In this document: positions 8,395 to 15,612 of the stretch, in pieces | How the letters are laid out: every line of letters begins with the position of its first letter | Position numbering within the stretch: the first letter of the stretch is position 1 | Assembly: GCF_001905145.1 (NCBI RefSeq) | Contig: NZ_LWLB01000009.1 | Coordinates: 62,423 to 96,722, forward strand | Direction of reading: 5' to 3' | Origin: Nocardiopsis sp. TSRI0078 | GTDB lineage: Bacteria; Actinomycetota; Actinomycetes; Streptosporangiales; Streptosporangiaceae | Length of the DNA: 34,300 nt | The notes under the pieces: generated by a model | What the model was told of the DNA's origin: nothing | Seen by the model: the letters and a program-made list of their open reading frames with translations, nothing else | Databases searched by the model: none | Program-made: the position numbers and the translations under genes

Positions 8395-8468
8395 CGGGAC
8401 GTAGCGCAGTTTGGCAGCGCACTTGACTGGGGGTCAAGGGGTCGTGGGTTCAAATCCCGCCGTCCCGA
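8395..8468 (+). tRNA. tRNA-Pro (GGG anticodon)
   Basis: A 74-nt cloverleaf. The acceptor stem is CGGGACG (8395-8401) with CGTCCCG (8461-8467) and discriminator A. The D arm contains AGTTTGGCAG, the anticodon stem is CTTGA/TCAAG with loop CTGGGGG (anticodon GGG), and the T arm is GTGGG TTCAAAT CCCGC. CCA is not encoded. A TAGAGT -10-like hexamer at 8348-8353 is typical for actinobacterial tRNA promoters, although no good -35 is seen. An integrase gene ends 100 nt downstream, so the 3' half probably served as the attachment site. Confidence 0.95.
8430..8468 (+). other. probable integration site (3' half of tRNA-Pro)
   Basis: The tyrosine integrase gene lies immediately beside the tRNA and points toward it, the arrangement of actinobacterial elements that insert into tRNA 3' ends and restore the tRNA. 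The second copy expected at the far end of the element was not found by eye in this window, so the exact att core is unknown. Confidence 0.35.
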
Positions 8469-8567
8469 CAGAGGAATAGCAGGTCAGCGAGGGGTCCACT
8501 ATCAGGTGGACCTCTTTCTGCGTTCCAGGTGGGGTAGAAGTGGGGTTGAACCGGGGCATGTGGGCCG

Positions 8568-9751
8568 TTAGCCCACGTCGTTGAGGATGTCGTCCATGGC
8601 CTTGGCCGCGGAGCGGCGCACCGGCCTCAGCTGGTGGCGGTAGACGCGTTCGGTGGTGTCGGTGCCGTCGTGTCCCACGAGCAGTGAGATCTCCTCGATG
8701 CTCACGCCGTGGTCCGACAGCAGCGACACGAACGTGTGCCGCAACTCGCGCGCGGTCCAGTCCTTGTCGTTGAGTCCTGCCTTTCCGATGATCCTTCTCA
8801 GGTCCCGCAGGACGTTGTGGCGGTCTAGTGGTGTCCCGTTGCCGGTGCAGAACACCAGGCGGTGGTCCTGCCACAGTCCGGCCGCCGCGAGGCGTTCACG
8901 GGCTTGCATCACCCGGTGGGCGTTGACCGCCGTGACCGCGATGGTCGGCAGCTCCAAGGACCTGCGTGACCGACGGGTCTTGGTGTCCCCGTCGCCGCGT
9001 ACCGACGTCCACACGTGGATCGTGGGAACCTCGCCCGCGGTGTCGATCTGGTCCCAGGTCAGGGACCGGAGCTCCTCGGTCCGCGCCCCGGTGACGATGG
9101 ACAGCACCAGGTAGGCGTACCACCTGCTGCCCTCGGCCGCGCGGAGCACCGCCACGGCCTGGTCCAACGTCATGGACTTGGACGCACGCCCGGGCCGGTC
9201 GCCCTTGAGCCTGCCCCGCTGGTCCAAACGGACCAGTTCAGCGACGTTGCGGGCGACCATCTCCTGGACCTGTGCGTACCGGATGGCGCGCTCCAGCAGG
9301 TTGAGCACCAGCCGCAGCGTCCGCGACGACAGGTGTTTCTTCCTGCCCCGCAACCAGGTGAGCACATCGGCCACCCGCAGTTCGGCCAGCAGGTACCGGC
9401 CCAGGTAGGGGGTGATGTGGGTATTGGCGAGCTGTGTGTAGTTGTCCCGGGTGCCGGGGCCAGGTCCGCGATCTGGTCCCGCAGGAACTCCGCCATGCAG
9501 TCGGCGACGGTGTAGTAGGCAGGGGAGCTGACTCCCTGATCTACATTGTCAAGGACGTCCAACAGCTTGTCGTAGAGGGCGTTCTTGTTCTTACTGCTGA
9601 CCTTCTTGACCTGAAAGCGACCGGTGTGCGGATCCTGCCGGAGGCGGATCTCCGCCCGCCAGAGCTTCTTGATGCGGTCGAAGTAGACCGAGACGTCAGG
9701 CCGGTCGGCCAGGGACGCCCTGGTAGGCTTGCGTGACTTTCTGGGCACCAC
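8568..9751 (-). pseudogene. tyrosine site-specific integrase, 1-nt frameshift
   Basis: Two reading frames make one integrase of about 390 residues. The N-terminal part (GTG 9751, VPRKSRKPTRASLADRPD) carries the AP2-like arm-binding region (VSVYFDRIKKLWRAEIRL) and runs to LRDQIADLAPAPG. The rest (DNYTQLANTHITPYLGRYLL onward) continues in another frame. Joining them needs one extra base at the C-run of the coding strand (GGGG at 9456-9459 on +). The catalytic domain is intact: Arg in VTGARTEELRSL, the RELRHTFVSLLSDHG box, the LLVGHDG motif and the nucleophilic Tyr in TTERVYRHQ. The box II His is replaced, as in other actinobacterial element integrases. It is either a decayed gene or a homopolymer sequencing error. 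Confidence 0.88.
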
Positions 9752-9784
9752 TCCTCGTCTTTCCCGGGAACGGTCCCGTACAGC

Positions 9785-9973
9785 TTAGGCCGACGCCTGA
9801 CCCTCTACGAGGCTGTTGATGTAGGTTTCCAGCGTTGAGCGAGGGATGAGCCTGCGACGCCCCACACGGACAGAGGTGAGCTGGCCGGCGGCGATGAGCT
9901 TCTTGACGGTGGTGCGCCCGAGACTGAGCGCTTGTGCTGCCTCTTCAACCGAGTACGCGAGCTTCTCGTCCAA
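9785..9973 (-). CDS. xis: excisionase-type helix-turn-helix protein
   Basis: A 62-residue MerR-like/excisionase DNA-binding protein: LAYSVEEAAQALSLGRTTVKK is the winged-helix recognition part and LIAAGQLTSVRVGRRRLIPR the wing. Proteins of this family direct element excision or act as repressors. The TTG start at 9973 is preceded by AGGAAGGA about 9 nt upstream; no ATG or GTG in frame suits better. It lies 33 bp upstream of the integrase on the same strand, the usual xis-int order of actinobacterial integrative elements, and is probably co-transcribed with it. Confidence 0.85.
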   Translation of the reverse strand: MDEKLAYSVEEAAQALSLGRTTVKKLIAAGQLTSVRVGRRRLIPRSTLETYINSLVEGQASA

Positions 9974-9993
9974 CTCGTGCTGTCCTTCCTCGT

Positions 9994-10027
9994 GATCATT
10001 GCTCTCATCTACTGGTTGCGATCATTG
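9994..10027. repeat. direct repeat GATCATTG x2 upstream of xis
   Basis: GATCATTG occurs at 9994-10001 and 10020-10027, 26 bp apart start to start, just upstream of the xis start. The placement fits binding of a regulator or of the excisionase itself; inference only. Confidence 0.35.
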
Positions 10028-10275
10028 GGGCAGCTTTGGCTCATGCAGCAGCAGAGTCGTGCTGGGTAAATGCGTACGTAGAGTGGGAGCATGTGCGCCT
10101 TCTCGAGAAGAGCGCCTGGGTTCCTGAGGGGCACCAAGGCAGGCGGGTGCTGGGCATTGGCCTCTGTGATCCCTACCGTGTCAAGGTAGTTCCGGCTTCG
10201 CAGCGACCTGTGCCGATGAGCATTCGCCCAGGTCCGAGGGTTCCGTTGAGGGATCTTCACGGCGGTTGGGAGCCG

Positions 10276-10342
10276 TTGGGAGAGGTTCGCGTCTCCCAAA
10301 AATCCCCCAGTGCGGGGTGGGAGACGCCCGTCTCCCACCCCG
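10276..10342. promoter_or_regulatory. inverted-repeat array (GGGAGA/TCTCCC) upstream of the DUF2637 gene
   Basis: Two adjacent palindromes share one half-site. TTGGGAGA (10276-10283) pairs with TCTCCCAA (10292-10299) over an 8-nt loop. CGGGGTGGGAGACG (10313-10326) pairs perfectly with CGTCTCCCACCCCG (10329-10342) around 2 nt. Another GTTGGGAG half-site lies at 10265-10272. Repeated half-sites in a promoter region suggest an operator for an element-encoded repressor. The 14-bp hairpin could also act as a terminator. The 429-bp stretch from 9974 to the next start holds no convincing gene. Confidence 0.6.
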
Positions 10343-10402
10343 TCCGGTAGGGCGCTTTCGGCCCCGTGAAGATTCCTCGGTCACCAGGAAAGGGTGATCG
10401 GG

Positions 10403-11149
10403 ATGGAGTCCTCCCGCTGGTCACGATGGGTCACCATCGCGGCTGTTCTGCTGCTCGCGGGTATCGCCGCGGTGGTGTCCTACTCGCACATGTACGAACT
10501 CGCGCTGCGCCACGGTGAGCCGGAGTGGCGCGCGGCCCTGTTCCCGCTGTCGGTGGACGGGATGATCGTCGGCGCGTCGATGACTCTGCTGAGCGATGCC
10601 CGCCACGGCCGCAAGGGCGGTGTTCTGCCCTGGACGCTGCTGATCGTCGGCTCCGGTGCGTCCCTGGCCGCCAACGTCGCGGTGGCCGATCCCACCATGT
10701 GGTCACGGATCATCCACGCCTGGCCGAGCTTCGCGCTCATCGGTGCGTACGAGCTGCTCATGCGCGAGTTCCGCACAACCGCCAAGAGCGTACGCACCGC
10801 GTCCGCAGTCCATGAGCAGGCACCGGAGAAGACACGGGAAGCTCAGGACACCGTGGCAGGAGAGGCGACGCGTACTACTGATCTCCAGGTCTTGCGCAAC
10901 ACGGACGAACAGTCCGCTGGGGCACCAACCCTGTCCCCGTTTCAGGAACGAGCTTGGAGCTGGGCACTGGAGCAGCAGCAGGAGACAGGAGTGCTGCCGA
11001 GTGGCAGAGAGATCGCGGCGCACTTCGGCCGGAAGGAGCGCTGGGGGAGGCTGGTCAAGCAGCGAGGCCAAGGAGAGGGAAGTTCGAGCTTGTCCATGGC
11101 ATACATGGAACGAAGGCAGGACCTCACGCACACGGAGATTCCATCGTAA
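10403..11149 (+). CDS. DUF2637 membrane protein (actinobacterial mobile-element type)
   Basis: A 248-residue protein with four predicted membrane segments in the first 125 residues (VTIAAVLLLAGIAAVVSYSH; AALFPLSVDGMIVGASMTLL; LPWTLLIVGSGASLAANVAV; WPSFALIGAYELLMR), the DUF2637 pattern. A hydrophilic linker follows and then a short HTH-like C-terminus (LPSGREIAAHFGRKERWGRL). DUF2637 proteins are common on actinobacterial plasmids and integrative elements, where their role is unknown. ATG 10403 has AGGAAAGG 9 nt upstream; GTG 10394 is too close to that site. The last 25 residues (after VKQRGQGEG) do not look like the family and may reflect decay or a shifted end. Confidence 0.8.
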   Translation: MESSRWSRWVTIAAVLLLAGIAAVVSYSHMYELALRHGEPEWRAALFPLSVDGMIVGASMTLLSDARHGRKGGVLPWTLLIVGSGASLAANVAVADPTMWSRIIHAWPSFALIGAYELLMREFRTTAKSVRTASAVHEQAPEKTREAQDTVAGEATRTTDLQVLRNTDEQSAGAPTLSPFQERAWSWALEQQQETGVLPSGREIAAHFGRKERWGRLVKQRGQGEGSSSLSMAYMERRQDLTHTEIPS

Positions 11150-11190
11150 AGACGTGTCCTGTGTCGTTGAGTGCCTCTAGTGTCTGGTCT

Positions 11191-12483
11191 ATGACGGTTT
11201 CGTGGTCGCCGATCCATCGGCTTACAGGTGAGCCCTTCGGCCCTCTTACGTGGACTATGGTTCAGGAGTTGGTAGTCCAACGCATCGCAGAGACCAGCGA
11301 CATGGACTACAAGCGGATTCTCCCTGACAAAGGTGACAAGGCATCTGAGGAGTTCGCTAAGGATGTTGCGGCCATGGCGAACAGCGGTGGAGGTGTCCTC
11401 GTCTTTGGTGTGGCTGAGCACCGAGGCACTGGCGAGGCGGAAAAGATTACCCCGGTCAGTGTCAACGAGCATCAGCAGCGGCGTCTGCGCCAGTTGGCAG
11501 CCTCTCGTGTACATCCCATGGTCACAAACCTACAGTTCGTTCCGCTGACTGAGACGAGTGATCCTTCACAAGGAGTGCTTGTGATGGTGGTTCCTGCTAG
11601 TTCTGACGCTCCGCATACCATTGGCCAGCAGGGCCGTCTAGGTATACCGTACCGAGATGGCCCGGAGACGCGCTGGATGAGCGAGGCCCAACTCGAGCGT
11701 GCTTATCGTGAACGCTTCACCCGAACAGACAGCCACAGGAATCGGCTCATCTCTGCGGAGAGGCAATTACGCGATCGAATCGATCTCGATGTGTCAGCGT
11801 GGATGACGGCGGTGATGATCCCGCAGGTTCCTCTTCCTGCTGTGCAACCTTCTCTCAAGCGGGCAGAGGTGTCACCACTGATCGAGGCCAGCATCCAGCG
11901 CAGCAGTGAGATTCTTCCCGTTGCTGATACTCATCGCTATACGTTGCTGAGCGAACTAAGGAACGCCGCGTTGAACCCAGGGGTGGGCTTGCGCAGATGG
12001 GTAGTTGAAATGCTCCCGCATGGAGAGGGCCTCGGTAATAAGACTGGCTGGGCATGTGTGGAGCTGTGCCATGACGGTGCGGTGACTTTCGCGGCGGCCT
12101 GCGATCCGGAGAAGCTCCTTCCGTGCGAAGGTAAGCATGCGGTCTCTACCGCCATGGTGGAGTCATTCGTAGCGGATGTGGTGGCATTGGCTGAGACCAC
12201 AGTGCGACAACGCTCCATTCAGGCACCTCTGCTGCTGCGCGTCGACCTGCTTCGCGGTGATGAGAAACCACTCGTAGCTGTGGCTACACGTCGTTTCAGC
12301 AGAGGCCTTCAGGCGGGGGAAATGCGTCCTGTCGCTGGTTCGCGAACCCTGAGTGATTTCATTCCGATCGAGACGGAGCTTCCGGTTCTCGCCGATGTCG
12401 ATTCGCTTAAGACGATCAGCAGAGACCTAGTCCTCGATGTGCTTCATCAGTTCCGTGTGAGTGAGCTCCGTCTGTTTTCGTAG
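11191..12483 (+). CDS. AlbA_2/Schlafen-type putative DNA-binding protein, lower GC
   Basis: A protein of about 430 residues. Residues about 28-150 match the AlbA_2 (divergent AAA-4/Schlafen N-terminal) domain: an acidic-Lys motif in ETSDMDYKRILPDKG, then EFAKDVAAMANSGGGVLVFG, and VLVMVVPASSDAPH near the end. The remaining 280 residues are not recognised. AlbA_2 proteins include DNA-binding regulators and, in several defence systems, effectors or sensors; no such role is shown here. Codon use is clearly less GC-biased than in neighbours (frequent GAT, CGT, GCT, CTA), a sign of separate acquisition. The start is uncertain: ATG 11191 lacks a Shine-Dalgarno, and GTG 11161 or ATG 11257 are alternatives. 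A DUF2637 gene lies 41 bp upstream. Confidence 0.7.
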   Translation: MTVSWSPIHRLTGEPFGPLTWTMVQELVVQRIAETSDMDYKRILPDKGDKASEEFAKDVAAMANSGGGVLVFGVAEHRGTGEAEKITPVSVNEHQQRRLRQLAASRVHPMVTNLQFVPLTETSDPSQGVLVMVVPASSDAPHTIGQQGRLGIPYRDGPETRWMSEAQLERAYRERFTRTDSHRNRLISAERQLRDRIDLDVSAWMTAVMIPQVPLPAVQPSLKRAEVSPLIEASIQRSSEILPVADTHRYTLLSELRNAALNPGVGLRRWVVEMLPHGEGLGNKTGWACVELCHDGAVTFAAACDPEKLLPCEGKHAVSTAMVESFVADVVALAETTVRQRSIQAPLLLRVDLLRGDEKPLVAVATRRFSRGLQAGEMRPVAGSRTLSDFIPIETELPVLADVDSLKTISRDLVLDVLHQFRVSELRLFS

Positions 12484-12793
12484 GGTTGCAGGACAAGGGC
12501 TGTCTGCAAAACAGGGGAGTCAGGTGTCCTGTCGTTGGAGAGACCGATCCGGACATGATCCCCTGCGTCTACGGCTCCCGTTGCCCGGCCCTCTGATCCA
12601 GCCGTCAGGCAACTACCTTCGTGAGGAGGCCCATGCCTTCGTCCGCCATTTCGGCCTGGGTTCGACAAGCCCCTCACTAACGCCTGAACCAGACCGCGCC
12701 GAGTGACCGGTCTGTTCTCACCCGCTGCCCACCTACCTGTCAAAGGTGCCGTCTGGCCCACCTGTCTCGTTCTGGCGGGTGGTGTTGGCCCAC
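12484..12793. other. non-coding stretch at the right side of the integrated element
   Basis: About 310 bp without a supportable gene. Just after the AlbA_2 stop there are short self-complementary pieces (TTGCAG/CTGCAA and CAGGAC/GTCCTG) that may be a weak terminator. I looked here for a second copy of the tRNA-Pro 3' end and did not find one. Base composition is intermediate between the element and the chromosome. Confidence 0.4.
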
Positions 12794-13005
12794 TCACGCA
12801 GCCAGTACGCGTTGGGTGAACCTGCCGTGGGCGTGGGCGGAGACCATGCCAGCCTTGCGCAGAATGCATGACTGATGGCGGACCACCGGGCGCCGGTTTT
12901 TTCAACCAGGTGGTAGGTGCGCATCTGCTCGGTGGAGAAGCAGGTGCACGATCCGGGCCCGCGGGGACCCGGACAGCTTCACCGCGCACGCCGCAGTCAA
13001 TTCCG
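12794..13005 (-). pseudogene. degenerate ArsR/SmtB-family regulator
   Basis: Reading leftward, pieces of an ArsR winged helix appear in different frames. LTAACAVKLSGSPRARIVHL (the helix usually written as GDPTRLRIL) is followed after a frame change by MRTYHLVEKTGARW (the turn before the recognition helix). A second change leads to VVRHQSCILRKAGMVSAHAH and then GRFTQRVLAA plus a stop, matching the family's SHHLRILRKAGLVSA wing region. At least two frameshifts break it. It lies among metal-homeostasis genes, so an ancestral metal sensor is plausible, but metal ligands cannot be assigned. Confidence 0.6.
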
Positions 13006-13140
13006 TCTCTGGCGTTGCGCTCGACGTGGAACGGTTTTCCCCGGAGGGTCTCGGGGAGTCGGAGAACCAGGACGCCCGGCCGTCGAGATCCTGAGAAGTG
13101 GCGACTGTTCCCCTGGCGGATCGGGTCGTCAACTCGACGC

Positions 13141-13320
13141 CTATGCGCGTTGCTGGTTTGCGCCTTGTGGACAGTGGGCGAAGAGCGCGATACGCAGACT
13201 CAGGCACAGCCCCAGCACCTGCCGGAGCAGTACCACCTCCGCCGAGCCCGGACCGCCGCACACGGTGGAGCAGGGGCGGTTCGAGCGGCCCAGGCCGAGT
13301 TCCCTCACGAAAGTGATCAT
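13141..13320 (-). CDS. hypothetical 59-residue protein under a copper-type operator
   Basis: The ORF starts with ATG 13320, exactly 6 nt after a TAGTAT -10-like hexamer (13332-13327 on the - strand), so it may be leaderless like the copB gene. It reads MITFVRELGLGRSNRPCSTV at the start and has one hydrophobic stretch (EVVLLRQVLGLCLSLRIALF) and four cysteines (17, 21, 39, 50), the first two as CSTVC. Third codon positions are GC-rich through most of its length, weakening at the end. No family recognised. It lies upstream of the broken ArsR gene and may itself be a remnant. Confidence 0.3.
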   Translation of the reverse strand: MITFVRELGLGRSNRPCSTVCGGPGSAEVVLLRQVLGLCLSLRIALFAHCPQGANQQRA

Positions 13321-13329
13321 TCCTGGATA

Positions 13330-13346
13330 CTACCCCCTGGGGGTAG
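13330..13346. promoter_or_regulatory. CsoR-type copper operator
   Basis: CTACCCCC (13330-13337) and GGGGGTAG (13339-13346) form a perfect palindrome around one T, with a further GGGGGTAT half-site at 13346-13353. It matches the four other TACCCC/GGGGTA sites in this island. On the left a -10-like hexamer gives a possible leaderless transcript; on the right the serine hydrolase gene starts 120 nt away, preceded by TATATAAG. Confidence 0.7.
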
Positions 13347-13465
13347 GGGGTATATAAGTGGTTCTGTGGGCTGGCGTCCGGGCCCTTCACGCTGGTGTGG
13401 CACGGCAACCCGGTGGTGGCCCGGTCCGAACCCGTTGTTGAACGAGAAGTGAAGAGGGGAACGCT

Positions 13466-14575
13466 GTGTGGGTCGAGGGTTACGCAGAGGATGAGTTCGA
13501 CCATGTGCGTGAGGTTTTCCAGGACCTGGTGGACGAGGGCCTGGAAACGGGAGCCGGCCTGTCGGTCTGGCGCGGGGGCCGCGAGGTCGTCCGACTGAGC
13601 GGCGGATGGGCCGACGCCGGGCGCCTCCGGCCCTGGAGCGGCGACACGCTGGTCCAGCCCTACTCCCTGTCGAAGGCCTTCGCCGCGCTCGCGGCGCTGG
13701 TGGCCGTTCGCGACGGCGCACTGGGGCTGGACGAGCCGATCGCGGCGTATTGGAAGGAGTACGGAGGTCAGGGAAAGGAGCGCACCACCCTGCGCCACGT
13801 GCTCACCCACCAGGCGGGCCAGCCCCGTTTCCCCGCCTCCGCCGCGGACCTGGACCCGCTCGACGACGCTGGGCTGCGCGCGAGCCTGGCGTCCGCGGCA
13901 CCCGAGTACGAGCCGGGCACTTGTATGGGAGAGCACGCGCTCACCTACGGGCACCTGATCGACGGCGTCCTGCGCGCTGGTGCGGGCACCTCGTTGGAGG
14001 AGGTGTTCAACGGGGTCGTGCGGCCCGCGCTGGAGCTCGACGCGTGGTTCGGCGTGCCAGAGCGCGAACTGCCCCGCGTCGCCGATCTGGAGTACGCGGC
14101 CCCCGGGTGGGCCGAGAATCTTCCCGCGGCGCCGTGGCTGGCGGTCCCCGACGGTGTGCTGGACGTGGGACTGGCGAATTCCCGCGCATGGCGCCAGGCG
14201 GTCTTCGGCGGGGTCAACCTGCACGTGACCGCCAGCAGCGCCGCCGGGTTCTTCTCCCGCCTCACCGATGAGGACGGACCTCTGGGCGTGCTGCTGGGAC
14301 CGCGGCTGCACGCCGAGTACGTCGCGCCCCAGGTCACCGGCCACGACACTGTTTTCGGGACCGGTCTCACCTGGACGCTGGGAACGCTGCGTGACGACGT
14401 CAAGATCGCCAAGGGCGGTATCGGCGGTTCGGTCGCGTGGTGGTCACGCAGACACGGCCACGCCTGCGCCTACCTGACCCGCCGTCTGGACGACCACTCC
14501 CGCGCGGCGCGGATCGCGGCGGCCCTGGGGGACGATCTCACGATCTCGGAGGCGGAACCGGAGGGAGGGCGGTAG
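13466..14575 (+). CDS. serine hydrolase, beta-lactamase/esterase EstB family
   Basis: A 369-residue class C beta-lactamase-like protein. The nucleophile motif SxxK is S67-L-S-K70 in QPYSLSKAFAAL; the second motif is a Tyr in HALTYGHLIDGVL (YxH in place of YxN, usual for the esterase/peptidase branch); the third motif region is KGGIGGSVAWW. A conserved LRHVLTHQAGQP stretch also supports this. No signal peptide is seen, so it is likely cytosolic and more probably an esterase than an antibiotic-degrading enzyme (inference). GTG 13466 is preceded by GAGGGGAA. Its nearest upstream control element is the copper-type operator at 13330, but whether that promoter reads this way is unclear. Confidence 0.88.
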   Translation: MWVEGYAEDEFDHVREVFQDLVDEGLETGAGLSVWRGGREVVRLSGGWADAGRLRPWSGDTLVQPYSLSKAFAALAALVAVRDGALGLDEPIAAYWKEYGGQGKERTTLRHVLTHQAGQPRFPASAADLDPLDDAGLRASLASAAPEYEPGTCMGEHALTYGHLIDGVLRAGAGTSLEEVFNGVVRPALELDAWFGVPERELPRVADLEYAAPGWAENLPAAPWLAVPDGVLDVGLANSRAWRQAVFGGVNLHVTASSAAGFFSRLTDEDGPLGVLLGPRLHAEYVAPQVTGHDTVFGTGLTWTLGTLRDDVKIAKGGIGGSVAWWSRRHGHACAYLTRRLDDHSRAARIAAALGDDLTISEAEPEGGR

Positions 14576-14668
14576 CCCCGGGTGCGCGCGCAGGCGTGCC
14601 GACGCTGCGAGCAGGCGTGCCGTGAGCTGATCGACTCCCCGTGGCCCGACGGGTCCTGAAACAGCCGC

Positions 14669-14704
14669 GCTGGGGCCCTGGGCCAGGAGACCCGGGGCAC
14701 CAGC
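14669..14704. terminator. hairpin between convergent genes
   Basis: GCTGGGGCCC (14669-14678) pairs with GGGCACCAGC (14695-14704) with one mismatch. It lies between the serine hydrolase stop and the stop of the convergent YHS gene, where a bidirectional terminator is expected. Confidence 0.45.
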
Positions 14705-14723
14705 GCTGACGGACGGACTGTCG

Positions 14724-14957
14724 TCACCCGGCGTACTCCTCCGGCGAGGCGTCCCACAGAGCCCCGCAGGAGTCGCAGCACAGGTAGTAGAGCTGGCCGC
14801 CGTACTCCCGGACGAGGCCGTTCTCCTCGGCCTCGGTCTTGACGACCATGGTGCCCCGCATGACGGGGCACTCCGCGACCTCGGTCGGATCGAGAGCGGT
14901 GTGGTCGGCGGCTGGTTCGTGGCTGTGGCCGTGGTGCGGCTTGCCGGAGGGTTCCAT
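14724..14957 (-). CDS. YHS-domain metal-binding protein
   Basis: A 77-residue protein. The first 20 residues are His-rich (KPHHGHSHEPAADH). Then comes a YHS-type metal-binding domain with AECPVMRGTMVV, GLVREYGGQLYYLCCDSCGA and a final DASPEEYAG; C30, C60, C61 and C64 are the candidate ligands. YHS domains occur in copper and mercury handling proteins and at the ends of P-type ATPases. ATG 14957 has GAAGGA 7 nt upstream. A copper-type operator lies about 65 bp upstream, shared with the divergent small membrane protein gene, so copper induction is likely (inference). Confidence 0.82.
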   Translation of the reverse strand: MEPSGKPHHGHSHEPAADHTALDPTEVAECPVMRGTMVVKTEAEENGLVREYGGQLYYLCCDSCGALWDASPEEYAG

Positions 14958-15023
14958 GCTCGTCTTCCTTCGCGGAATCGGTGACGGGTACTTCGTCGGA
15001 CGGGTGCGTCCCGTCTTGGGTAA

Positions 15024-15040
15024 ATACCCCTAGGGGGTAT
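15024..15040. promoter_or_regulatory. CsoR-type operator between divergent genes
   Basis: ATACCCC (15024-15030) and GGGGTAT (15034-15040) flank a TAG centre. Rightward, TTGGGT (15016-15021) and TATCTT (15038-15043) could be -35 and -10 with a 16-nt spacer overlapping the site. Leftward, TATTTA (15026-15021) is a -10 candidate for the YHS gene. Confidence 0.7.
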
Positions 15041-15143
15041 CTTGGATGTGATCATAGGCCTCTTGGAGGCGCGGTGCAAGGGGTGCCCCCCGTTGTCACC
15101 GTGGTGGGTGCGACAGCTTGACTGTTTGGGTAATCTCGCATTC

Positions 15144-15560
15144 GTGCCCACCGCCGTCCCGAAAGCAGCGCCGCGTCTCTGGACCAGAGTCGTGCTCGTC
15201 GTGCTGCTCGCGCTCGGCGTGGTGGCCCTCTCCCTGTGCCACACCGACGCGGTTCCCCACGGAAGGACCGTTGCCTCGGTGGCCGCCTCCGGCCACGGCG
15301 GTGAGGAGACGGCCTCCTCGGCCTCCTCCGCCGCGCACGATCATGAGGAGCACTGCGACGAGGCCGGATCCGTGCTGGTCGACCAGCGCACCGGATCGCT
15401 CTCGGCCTCCGTCCTGCTGGGGATGGGCGTCTTCGCCTTCGTCGGCCTGCCGGTCCCCGCGCCGACCTCGCGCCCTCTTCCGCGGTCAGCGCGACGGCGC
15501 CGAACCCTCCCCCTCGGCGGTACCAGGGCCCTCGTGTCCCTGTGCGTTCGCCGCGTGTAG
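15144..15560 (+). CDS. small membrane protein with His/Cys-containing loop, DUF6153/LpqS-like
   Basis: About 138 residues from GTG 15144. There is an N-terminal membrane segment (RVVLVVLLALGVVALSLCH), an extracytoplasmic loop with HDHEEHCDE, a second hydrophobic segment (SASVLLGMGVFAFVGLPVP) and a short basic tail ending VSLCVRRV. This layout resembles DUF6153 and mycobacterial LpqS-type proteins, the latter copper-induced; the match is by pattern and not certain. The start is a choice: GTG 15144 lies 7 nt after a TAATCT hexamer (15131-15136), suggesting leaderless initiation, whereas the frame is open back to a TTG at 15042. The copper-type operator at 15024 is upstream. Confidence 0.6.
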   Translation: MPTAVPKAAPRLWTRVVLVVLLALGVVALSLCHTDAVPHGRTVASVAASGHGGEETASSASSAAHDHEEHCDEAGSVLVDQRTGSLSASVLLGMGVFAFVGLPVPAPTSRPLPRSARRRRTLPLGGTRALVSLCVRRV

Positions 15561-15612
15561 AACGCCCGGCCCACCTCCACCGGCGCGCACGCGTGTGCCC
15601 TCTCAGCGCACA

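Noticed and set aside
10009..10338. 109-codon - strand frame in the element's control region
   Set aside because: It covers the inverted-repeat array, has mixed codon preference and no recognisable domain.
12655..12676. TGGGTTCGA stretch resembling a tRNA T-arm, considered as the second att copy
   Set aside because: Similarity to the tRNA-Pro 3' end stops after the few bases common to all T-arms; the acceptor stem is missing.
12917..13357. 146-codon + strand frame over the broken ArsR region
   Set aside because: No motif and no Shine-Dalgarno, and the opposite strand shows recognisable ArsR pieces instead.
13466..14575. serine hydrolase as an antibiotic-resistance beta-lactamase
   Set aside because: No signal peptide and a YxH second motif point to the esterase/peptidase branch rather than a secreted beta-lactamase.
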